Source: Acanthopleura granulata
Taxonomy: Eukaryota > Mollusca > Polyplacophora > Chitonida > Chitonidae
Assembly (NCBI GenBank): GCA_016165875.1
Contig: JABBOT010000081.1
Coordinates: 1 to 64,000 of the forward strand
Length of the DNA stretch: 64,000 nucleotides
Direction: 5' to 3'
The position numbers were made by a program, and so were the translations under genes. Under the pieces are notes generated by a model. That model made no database searches. It was given only the letters and a program-made list of their open reading frames with translations, and was not told the DNA's origin. Below are positions 55,105-64,000 of this stretch, one piece after another; position 1 is the stretch's first letter; the number at the start of each line of letters is the position of its first letter.

Positions 55105-55395
55105 TGGTCGACCCAGTGTCAGTGTACAACAGTGTGAGGTGTGGTATCAGGTGGCATTGGCATACAGTCAAAGGGAAGTAGAATATCAGGTGTCGTTGGC
55201 ATGCAGTTACAGTGAGGCATCATATCAGGTGTCATTGGCATGCAGTCACATTGATGCAGCATACCAGGTGTCACTGGCATGCAGTCATAGTGAGGGAGTG
55301 TGCAAGGTGTCATTGACATACAGTCACAGTGACACAGTGTATCAGGTGTCATTGACATGCAGTCACTGAGGCATCATATGAGATGTCTTTGGCTT
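55105..55395. repeat. 39-bp minisatellite, about six copies, next to a SINE family 2 head-like segment
   Basis: Unit 'gtgtcattggcatgcagtca' then 'cagtgaggcatcatatcag'; step 39 bp. Because 39 is divisible by 3, both strands are open (13-residue repeats such as YQVSLACSHSEAS), but no start context or domain supports a gene. The first part, 'cgacccagtgtcagtgtaca', resembles the head of SINE family 2. Confidence 0.88.
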
Positions 55396-55414
55396 GCAAA
55401 CTACTGCTAGTAGT

Positions 55415-55535
55415 AAATAACGCCACCAGACGTAAATAACACCAAAAGACATGACACCATAAGACATGACACCACTAGATAATACCACCAGATATGATAT
55501 CACCACACATGACACCGCCGGACATGACACCACCA
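55415..55535. repeat. Short tandem repeat, 'gacatgacaccac' unit
   Basis: 'gacatgacaccaccag' and variants ('acgtaaataacacca', 'agatatgatatcacc') recur about every 15 to 18 bp, directly after the 39-bp minisatellite. Confidence 0.8.
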
Positions 55536-56927
55536 GACTTTCAGAGCATCTGTTTATTATAGTACATGTGTATATTACTTTGTTTTAGTTCAATTACTAT
55601 AGGAAAATACATACAAATAAACCACTGTGTTCATCCCCCCGGGATGAAATTTTTATTTTCTTAATACCTGTCTTTGAGACATTCAGTGGACTGCTTTTAT
55701 TTCTTGCTTGTTTTTCAACAGCAATTAATGCTTTGAAATTTATCACTCATGTAGCTTTAGACTTAAGCTCAATAAAAACAAAAAACGTCTCACAAACTTT
55801 TGAAATGTATTCCAGTTTAAAATATAATAAATAGCAAAAGAATATAAAAGTTTACAAAGCTTTCAGTAGAAATATCTGTAAATTTTAACTTTAAATGACC
55901 AATCAGAAATATCTACCAGACGAATATCAAAAATCTGCAGGGGGCAAACAACTAGTGATAACCAAGTACAGAACATGGACAATCGTTACTGTTTTACTTC
56001 GTACAAGTGCATGTACTTTAAATTCCATGTTTCGAGGCGATTTTTGTGTAGTCAAGGTTCAAGACTGGAGCAATGCTCTGGGCAGAGGGTCCTGAATGTA
56101 GGGGTTTAATTGGAATAGATGATAATAAATGTCATGAATTTTCTCTAAATTTTTGTGTTCTCAGTGGTGATTTAATTCTAAAACACACCCTTAGGGTTGC
56201 TAGAAATAAGTTATTAAGAAAACTACATTATAAGAGGGTAAAAGAACTAAAACAAAAACCGATCCCTCACATTGGAGACCCTCAATATGAAGTTTGGCTG
56301 TCCTGAAGAGGCCAACACTTCCGCTTATGGTCGGACTGGGAAAACGTGGGTGACAAAATTTCAACCGGTTTGTTTGGAAATTTCTGTGCCAGGTAGGGTT
56401 GTTTCTGGTCTTTGAAGTATTTCCTTGCAAAGCATTCCCAAGGATAAACTATGTTGATGGCTGTATGCATGGTCATGTAATTTTCATTTTCAGTTGTGAA
56501 GAAAATAGAAAGAAATCGTCCGCGTTGTGCCAACGCCGGTCCGTCTACGTGTGAAACAGAAGACGTTGAACAGTTGAAGTGCGGATGTATTCGAATGAAG
56601 GCATTGAAAGTGTGTGTAAAATTATGTACAGCCTGTGATGAATTGACAAACAGTTCACGCTCTGTAGTGACAGACTGAGACACGATGCCACTTTTGTACT
56701 TCGTGAATAATTTACCACGCCAATAAACAAAAGCCGTAGATATTTGCAGACTACACTGTAGATCTAGTTTGGAATTGATAATGTAACTTATAAGTATGTG
56801 TGTGTGGGGGGGGGGGTTGGCAATGCATGCATTTGACTGGGTTTTATGTCGCCATCAACAGTTTTTCAGTTACGTGACGTCTAGGAGTGCATAGAATATA
56901 TCTGTATTCTGTGCCTTCTTGTGGCAG
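55536..56927. other. Region with unassigned open frames
   Basis: A plus-strand frame (56073-56306) reads FSLNFCVLSGDLILKHTLRV and then a basic stretch. A minus-strand frame (56282-56683, 133 codons) overlaps it. Neither matches a family I know and both lack clear splice context. A G-run is at 56805-56816. Confidence 0.3.
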
Positions 56928-57012
56928 TGTCAGTCTATGTCGCCAGTAGAGCATCATGCCGAAGACACCAGAAGGGACGCCCCACCCGGTCACATTATAC
57001 TGACACCAAACC
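56928..57012 (-). mobile_element. SINE family 2, head fragment
   Basis: 'gagcatcatgccgaagacac', 'gacgccccacccggtcacat', 'tatactgacacc' is the reverse complement of the family 2 head at 33345. Confidence 0.68.
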
Positions 57013-59189
57013 ATACCAGCAAGGAATTGCCCTAGCCTCTAGATGCAGAGTACCAAACGAAGTAGCAACAACTACCATTTTAACGTCTTTGTATGACCCA
57101 ACCCAGGACTGAGATAATGCAAGTGAAAGCACATGTATATACATATGGAAGACAGATAACTAGGGTTGGCTTTAAGTGAAACAGTTCAGTCTGTTCCTAG
57201 TCGTGTGTGTATATAAATATAAGCACTATGTAGTTGACACACTTCAATATACACATGATCATGTGCCTGGAAGTTATAAGCAGTGCACAAGTTTTTATAG
57301 CACATGTACTTGTATTCCAATGTCAGAATAGAATGGAGAATTCACTCTTTCGGCATAAGCTCTGACAGGTGGAGTTCCTTACATTGTGTGGCCAAAAATG
57401 TGGCAAGCACAAACAATATTACTCTTCTGTGATTGTTGAATAAAACTTTGTGGTAAAAGAATGGTTCTGTCATCTGTGACGTTACGGAAGCCAGGTTTCG
57501 ACATGCCATGCTACGTGAAGAAAATGATGTCCTTTTGTGGCGTGATGTTACAGTTTTACAGCATGGTAGGATAAAAACTTACAAAACGTGTTCTCTAGCG
57601 ATGCTGAATCTCTTTTTGGGCAACAGGAACGAAATTCCGATTATAGGTTCCTCTGAACACATAAGCTGCCATGTTAAAGGGTAGGGAATTGACCCTCTCA
57701 AAGTTTAACATGTATTGTTTTAGCGATGTAATTCAAAACCTGCGTATTGCAGAATGCATCAGAACGTGACGCAATAATGACATGTCAATGCCGTACAAAA
57801 TGGATCAGTGTCATAGGTTAGGGTTATTATGCTGAGCTCGTCTGTTGAAGTATGTTACGATGTGACAGTATACATTATACTATGAGCCTGAATTCACCAC
57901 GCACAGAAGAGAAAGCCCCAGCGCCAGCTTACAGTCTGATCAATTCACATTCAGAGATCTGTAATTTTCAAGCCCAATAAGGGACGTTGTCATTTCAGGC
58001 TACGCGCTACTACAGTCACCACAACAGACCAGCCATGGTCAAATTAACTGCCACTCAGAGAAGCAAGCTCGTCAAAGGCCTTTAAAATTTTAGGGTGAAG
58101 CTGCTTTCTACGGCTAACATGTGTCGATCTTTGCCATCAAAATATTTGCCTTGAGTTTAACTTAAACTGAGTTTTTGTTACATTTATTTCTTATTTCTAT
58201 ATACTCAACCTGACGTGTTGCTTTCATTTCACAACAAGGGTCTACCACAGTGCTTCTGACACTACATGTGCCCATAAACACAAAGTTTCTGTACTTGATG
58301 ATTGATATCAACGTGTAGTGAAAGGCAAATGCATCATTGCACCAGCACAAATCTTTCTGTACTTAACTAGTACATTGGTGGGCAAAATTATAATCAGTTT
58401 ATTCGAAAGATTTTTACTTTGAAAGCACATAATACTGCCACATATGAAGGCAAATCTTCCAGATACAACTAATCCAAAATTTTGTTGAAGTTATAGTGTC
58501 ATGATATTTAAATGGCAGATGAGCATTGTAGTGAATAGTAAAGCTCAGCTCACACAGAAAACATTCTTGTGGAAAATAGGAGTTTCGGATTCCTGTGTTA
58601 AATGCTCGAAAACATTGTTCAGACGCACCAGGCCAAAATGACGTCGTTTCAGTCAGAAGCTCCCAGGAACTCACAGGCGACCAGTGTGGGTAGGTATTCC
58701 TATTTATGGGTTATTTGACATTTTTTTTTCTGTGGCACAAGATTTTAACTTGCGTTTAGAATAATCCCAGCAGTTGAACGTAGTAAAGACAAGGTTATAG
58801 GCCCTACGTGAGGCTGCCAGTCATCCACTGGTCTGTCGTCCAACACTAAATAATCCATTGGTAAAGTGGATTCAAGAGCAGCCGCCATTTTGTCTAAACT
58901 CACGTGACTTTTCCATCAACGCTGATTGACTGATGTAGACGACAAAGTCTCACCATCCAGATTGTCCGCACACAAGCGAAATCTTGTGTCTGAGTCACTT
59001 GTTTCTGGATGTTTGTGTTTCCAAAAATTAAACACGCTGAATCTTTTGACGGAGTTTTCCAGGCTCGGGAATTCTTGAGGCTTTTTTGTTGTCATGATCA
59101 ACAAATCCAGTTTCCGACCAGAGCTATTGTCCATCACAGATGTTTCACTGGGCTAAAGTTGGCCCCCGGAGCTGCCAAAATGCTATGTG
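57013..59189. other. No recognisable gene
   Basis: AT-rich. A minus-strand frame at 58916-59137 (MMDNSSGRKLDLLIMTTKKP...) looks fairly protein-like in composition but has no known motif and no linked exon that I could place. Confidence 0.4.
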
Positions 59190-59441
59190 TTTATTTTTCT
59201 GATTGGGATTTTACGCCGTACTCAAGAACATTTCACCTCTACGATGGCTGCCAGCGTTCTGATGAGAGGAAACCTGCAGAGCCCGGCAGAAACCCTCGAC
59301 CATCTGCAGGTTGCTGGCGGACCTTCCACGCAGGAGAGAAAGCGACCATGAGCTGGACTTGAACTCACAGCGGCCGTATTTGTCAGGCTCACTGGTCTTT
59401 GCTCTGCACTAGCACACTAACCCCTTCAGCCACGGAGGCTT
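59190..59441 (-). mobile_element. SINE family 1, full-length
   Basis: 'ctgattgggattttacgccg', 'tactcaagaacatttcacct', 'gatggctgccagcgttctga', 'gaccatctgcaggttgctgg', 'agctggacttgaactcacag' and head end 'ttcagccacggaggcttc'. Confidence 0.9.
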
Positions 59442-60738
59442 CATAAAATGTTACATGTAACTTGGGTGCAGGACAATATGTATATGCTTGTATGTACGAA
59501 AAACTTTCTGACAAAATCTTACTACTTAAAAATGGTATTTAAGTCAGAATGAATGTAACTCAGCAACCACTCTGCCGTACAGTGCTACATACATGTAATT
59601 TACATTTTCATCCACTCAGTTTCTCACCTGTTACCCAATGACCCGGTGCCCTGGCCCATATTATTTCTTGTTCGAGACATAGTAGTGTAACGAGACATAC
59701 ATATATTGATTCATCCGTCAAGTACATCTATGTCAAGATGTTATTGATCAGTACTCTTGAGGCTATGCTGCACCAATTTTATCCCGTGTTTTAAAAAACC
59801 ACGGAGTAAAAATGAAGGTGGAAATATATATTTTGGCCTACCTTGATGTGTGTTTTTTAGGGGTGTTGGAGAAGGGGGGTATGATTTTCCTGTATTTCCA
59901 TGCTTTAAGTTTATGGACACATGTCTTTAACAAGAAAAATTGCTGGGACACTCCTTACTGTCCACAAATTACATGATTTTTTGACATTGGAAAAAGACTT
60001 TCTACATTCTACATGTAAAACAACAATTGAAATTAGCTTGGCTTGACTAGTAAAGGCCCCTGACTATGCTGTAAGCACAAGTTCATACCCACAGAAATTC
60101 CATTGGCTTGGATTCTTTCAGGAAGCCCATGTACATTTAGCTCTAACAGTGTTATCATTATTTAGGATTAGTTTGTATGGACAATTTTGAGAACTATGGA
60201 CATACCTTGCTGCAGTGGCATTCTACCATTTGTAAAGCAAAGTCATCTCCAGGGAATTCATCAGAATGATTTCCTAAAACGACCAATCAAAACCAGCTAA
60301 AAAAAATGGCTAAGGTGCCGCTTGCTCTCACGACTTTTATGGAGTGAATGTCTAGCTCAAAGCTGTGTACACCAACTGAGCTATCCAGACAGCTGGGAAG
60401 ATCTTGCTTGTGTTAATTGTAAGAAGTGAAAGATATTTCACAAAAAGACATAATTTAGTGATTTAGCACTACTGAATGACTCAGTGTTTTGGAAGGAAAT
60501 ATACAGTGTACAATGACCATCTGCAGGATACATCGAGACTGTCAAGTCAGTATTTTCGCAGGACTTGGTTTATCAGAGTTGGAAATCGTACACGTACATG
60601 TCACTTTTCTACTCTGTTAGAGGCAGGTTTGTAATATTATATTAGTACAAGTACAATAGTCGAATTTTGTACTTACACGTACGTATTCTTTCAGGAGATC
60701 GCATTAAGTGCACATGTGTACAGTGTATTTCATATTTA
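59442..60738. other. No recognisable gene
   Basis: AT-rich sequence between two SINEs. No exon, RNA gene or repeat was recognised. Confidence 0.4.
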
Positions 60739-60998
60739 GGGCTTCCGTGGCCGAGGTGGTTAGGGCACCAGCGTGGAGTAATGACCCAGGTACCTCTCAC
60801 CAATGCAGTCGCTTTGTGTTCAAGTCCAGCTCATACGAGCTTCTGGCCGTACGTGAAGAAGTCCACCAGCTACTTGTGGATGGTTGTGGGTTTCCTCCAG
60901 GCCCTGCTCGGTTCTCTCACCATAATGCTGGCTGTCGTGGTATGAATGAAATATTTTGAGTATGGCGTAAAACACCAAACGAATAAAAACATAAATAA
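60739..60998 (+). mobile_element. SINE family 1, full-length
   Basis: Head 'gggcttccgtggccgaggtg', 'gttagggcaccagcgtggag', B-box-like 'tgttcaagtccagctc', body 'ggatggttgtgggtttcctc', 3' block 'tgagtatggcgtaaaacacc', tail 'aaacgaataaaaacataaat'. Confidence 0.9.
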
Positions 60999-61699
60999 TT
61001 AAGATTTCAAGGCTTAGGTGACAGAATCTGACAAATATCCGGTGACAATTTTATCCTGACTGACTGTGAAAAAAAATGTTGAGCAGCCTATAAAAAGTAC
61101 AAGCATAGTGTGTGCGCGTCATACAGTAATCATCAGCGTTGATTAACAGTGTTTTTAATAATTAATAAAAGTTTTATTTCGTGTTGCATGTACAGTGTAT
61201 GTAATTGATGTTGATGTAATTTGAGCTGAATGTTTGTGTTCAGGTGTCTCTGTGTATAGTCAAGCCCTTGAGGATAGCCTTGCTACCAAATATAAACTGT
61301 TGTTAAAAAATGTTCATTCATAATGGAGCTGTGTAAAGTGGCTTGTTCTTTTTTTGTTGTTGTTTTTTTCGACCTCAAAGTAAGAGTCAAATAACTGATA
61401 TGTGCATGAATGCTTGTAATCTAGAGTGATGATGGAACTTCGAATAAGCACATTATGTAGTAATGCATAAAATGTGAGACATACATCTGGGAACGTGTCG
61501 CGATCATTTGGCCTTGTTCAATATCTGACAAGATGTGGCCGGTTTGGGAAACATACATGTGTGTAACAAACTTGTATGTTATGGGGTTACTAGGGACAAA
61601 ACGTCACCACTGTCAGTGTGACAAAATGTGATGCTCACAGTTTGTCCTTTGTTCTCTGTGCAATGGCTACATTATACAGTTCAGTTACGGGTGTAGTCA
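60999..61699. other. No recognisable gene
   Basis: AT-rich. Degenerate 'gtgtgac', 'cactgtcagtgtgacaaaat' near 61600 may be decayed head sequence of the SINE family 2 copy that follows. Confidence 0.4.
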
Positions 61700-61835
61700 G
61701 TCCGCATGTAGATATACTTCTTTGGCTACATGGACTCGCCCTACTACAAGAAGACACCATATTCTAAGGACTCCTCGTCGTCATATGACTGAAAAGTTGT
61801 TGAGTAAGGCATAAAACCCAAACATACATACATGC
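61700..61835 (+). mobile_element. SINE family 2, 3' part
   Basis: 'ttggctacatggactcgccc', 'aggactcctcgtcgtcatat', 'gactgaaaagttgttgagta', 'aaaacccaaacatacataca'. A good match to the 3' half of the copy at 33337, including the CATA tail. Confidence 0.78.
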
Positions 61836-62250
61836 ATGTAGATTTTAAACTTTATAAACCATTTTTGTGTCATCATTATTTTGGATAGAACTTCCTGGGT
61901 ATAAAGTAGAGATTTTCTCAGCAGTGAAAATTCGCAGAAGGTCAGAAACCAGCTCAGGTTTTGAACCCCACACCCAAGGACAGTTACCATATCCGTGGAA
62001 AAAACAACTGGATAATCGTTATTAAAGGTTTCGAGCATGGTTTTCAGGTTTTGTCATTTCCTATGGTAGTTGTTTTGAGGTTTGGTCATGAAATGTCATG
62101 AAAATATTTGTTATGAAATTTTAATGACAACCTATAGTACACAGTATGCATGACATGTAAAACTGACATGTTACATCTCCATTCAAGACAGAAAAGATGT
62201 CCCGTTATCAGAATGATCAAATTAATCCTAAAATCAGCTCCTAAAATATT
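61836..62250. other. No recognisable gene
   Basis: AT-rich sequence between two SINE copies, without recognised features. Confidence 0.4.
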
Positions 62251-62523
62251 TGATTGATTTATTTATTTTTTTGATTGGTGTTTTACGCCGTACTCAAGAA
62301 TATTGCACTTAAACCACGGCGGCCAGCATTATGGTGGGAGGAAAACGGGCAGAGCCCAGGGGAAACCCACGACCATCCGTTGGTTGGTTGCAGACCTTCC
62401 CACGTACGGCCATAGAGGAAGCCAGCATGAGCTGGTCTTGAGCTCACAGCGACCGCATTGGTGGGAGGCTTCGGGTCATTGTGCTGCGATAGCGCGCTAA
62501 CCGACTGAGCCACGGAAGCCCCC
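62251..62523 (-). mobile_element. SINE family 1, full-length, well preserved
   Basis: Tail 'tgattgatttatttattttt', 3' block 'tgttttacgccgtactcaag', body 'cggcggccagcattatggtg', 'agagcccaggggaaacccac', 'cgtacggccatagaggaagc', head 'gcgcgctaaccgactgagcc', 'acggaagccccc'. With the copy at 32747 it defines the consensus. Confidence 0.93.
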
Positions 62524-63518
62524 GTTTCTAAAGTAAGTATACAGGAGTTTCAGTTTTACGCATGTTATATTGGATTTTGGCTCGTAAATTACTGTGCTCC
62601 CAAAATAGTGTAGCATTTCTGGCCAGCCTTAGCAATATGTGTACCTGCACGAGGAAGGGGTTCCTGTTTTCTTTGTAAGTAAATTGTACTGCCATAAGTG
62701 GATTTTGCGCCTGAATTTTGCTTTTGTGCTTTGACGTGTGACGTTTAAAATTACACCCATCACATCTCCAGATCATTTGCTTTACATGTATTAATCTAAG
62801 GTTACAAGACTTCCTTGTCTGTTTCCTGCAAAAGATTCCTCTGGTGTAAGGTCATGTGCATTGTCCGGAAATTAAGAATCAGTGGATGATTATTGCTAAA
62901 CGTGTTTAAAAAGGAATAAACCAGGAATCCGTGGAAATTAAGAATGTCATTCTGTAAATGTGACTACCAAGGTACAAGATGTTGCTTTGTCAATGACGTG
63001 ATTCTGTCATTTGTTTTATACAGATTTGTATCGTGCTTGGCGTCTAAAAAAACAAAAAAAAAAAAAGGAAAGAAAAGCATTTAAAAAAATAAAAACAAAC
63101 TGGGATAAAAATATTTGCCACAAAGGATTCCCTCAAAAAAATCTCAGGATGCAATATTCAAAGATTACTGAGGAAACTGTGAGTGCATAGCGTAGAGTGG
63201 ATCAAGCTTAGCATTAGCCAGGCTGCAGTTTGTTTTTCACTTGGGTTAGTTGCTGCTGGAGTTAGCTGTGAATGACCCCCCTGTTGTGTGTTCATCAACA
63301 TTGTCTAATGTGTGTGTGTGTGTGACATGCTATCATCACAGTGTTTTGTCCAAGTCAAGGGCAGCCCTCTTATGTCACAGAGAAACTGAGATGTGGCTAA
63401 GTGGAAAGGCTCAGAATTCATACTTGTATGTTACAAGTTGGAAAGATTGTCAGTGCCTTGCCTATGGTGGCTGGTATATTCCGGGCACTCTTATTTCCAT
63501 CATATGTCCTGTATATAT
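62524..63518. other. No recognisable gene; A-rich and (GT)n tracts
   Basis: An A-run near 63050-63066 and a (TG)n run near 63309-63323. No exon was recognised; the frame at 63250-63573 has no known motif. Confidence 0.45.
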
Positions 63519-63600
63519 GTTGAAAACTGATAACCGTTTGGTAAGGGCGAAGTGCTCAAGTATATGGCGATAAAGATCCGCCAGCAACCTGCGGATGCTC
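63519..63600 (+). repeat. Direct repeat, copy 1, joined to a SINE 3' part
   Basis: 'gttgaaaactgataaccgtt', 'tggtaagggcgaagtgctca', 'gataaagatccgccagcaac' returns 349 bp further on at 63868. The end overlaps the SINE family 1 body motif 'ccagcaacctgcgga'. Confidence 0.85.
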
Positions 63601-63694
63601 ATGGCTCTCCGCCTCTTACCATATTGCTCGCCACTGTTGTATAAGTGAAATATTTATGAGTAGGGCGTTAAACACCATTCAAATAAATAAATAA
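63570..63694 (+). mobile_element. SINE family 1, 3' half
   Basis: 'gatccgccagcaacctgcgg', 'atgctcatggctctccgcct', 'cttaccatattgctcgccac', 'gagtagggcgttaaacacca', tail 'caaataaataaataaac'. Confidence 0.85.
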
Positions 63695-63867
63695 ACAGCT
63701 ACATATGTTAGTTCATCCTGTGCATCTTTATGGGTATAACTAATTATTAGACTTGGCTCAGCTTGTAATGATCAGCAGGTTGCTCCGGCGTGACATTAGG
63801 CTGTTCCTGTGGTCAAGGTCTACATGTACTTAGACCTCTCTAGGTTGTTCTCCATGTTGTGATAATG

Positions 63868-63946
63868 TTGAAAACTGATAACCGTTTGGTAAGGGTGAAA
63901 TTCTCAAGGATATAGCGTTAAAGATCCGCCAGGAACCTGCGCTTGG
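63868..63946 (+). repeat. Direct repeat, copy 2
   Basis: 'gttgaaaactgataaccgtt', 'tggtaagggtgaaattctca', 'gttaaagatccgccaggaac', then it leaves the SINE sequence. Matches 63519-63600. The window ends soon after. Confidence 0.85.
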
Positions 63947-64000
63947 TCATTACGATCGTGATCACGTAGGCGACATTTTTGTATTTCAATAGTGTTTGAC

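Noticed and set aside
55094..55369. 91-residue frame with YQVSLACSH repeats, and its minus-strand counterpart
   Set aside because: Both strands are open because the 39-bp unit is a multiple of three; no signal peptide, domain or splice support.
56073..56683. Overlapping open frames on both strands near 56.1-56.7 kb as genes
   Set aside because: Composition is suggestive but I recognise no family, no splice-linked neighbours and no repeat; left as unassigned.

Overview
This is an animal nuclear genome window: AT-rich, intron-rich and full of interspersed repeats. Genes have metazoan splice sites and there is no prokaryotic operon structure. Two short interspersed element (SINE) families with tails like those common in molluscan genomes (one ends in a shared 3' block and AAATAAATAAATA, the other in CATACATACATA) suggest a lophotrochozoan, most likely a mollusc. 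That assignment is inference.

Three host loci can be reconstructed by eye. (1) Minus strand, 23128 to 10487: a seven-exon coiled-coil plus B30.2/SPRY gene of the TRIM type. All splice phases agree, it encodes 411 residues, and no RING or B-box was found. Its 96, 231 and 23 bp coiled-coil exons match the classic TRIM exon series. (2) Minus strand, 49780 to 40659: a seven-exon JMJD4-type JmjC 2-oxoglutarate oxygenase with intact iron ligands, but with one in-frame TAA (46987-46989) and a triplicated exon/splice-donor segment. (3) Plus strand, 50710 to 51171: a broken NEDD4-binding-protein-2-like P-loop kinase copy, head to head with JMJD4, with an in-frame TAA, a degraded Walker A and a lost C-terminus.

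Layout: 1-0.9 kb, Penelope-like element fragment. 2.4-7.3 kb, two tandem satellites (43 bp and 97 bp units) that share a core. 7.3-10.4 kb, no gene seen. 10.5-23.1 kb, the TRIM-like gene, whose 7 kb last intron holds a decayed LINE and a tRNA-derived SINE pair. 25.3-26.3 kb, a ~330 bp tandem repeat. 26.8-30.7 kb, a large inverted pair of degenerate tandem arrays. 33.7-36.9 kb, a decayed hAT transposon (ZMYM1-like transposase) with imperfect terminal inverted repeats. 40.7-49.8 kb, JMJD4, with minisatellites and SINE fragments in its introns. 50.7-51.2 kb, the N4BP2-like remnant. 51-64 kb, no gene recognised, only SINE copies, local duplications and minisatellites.

The loci do not form a pathway. 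The TRIM-like protein would be a protein-binding or oligomerising factor, and JMJD4 a hydroxylase linked to translation termination. I found no clearly new biological system. The most useful leads are the RING-less TRIM gene, the broken or variant JMJD4 and N4BP2L pair, and the unusual repeat architectures.
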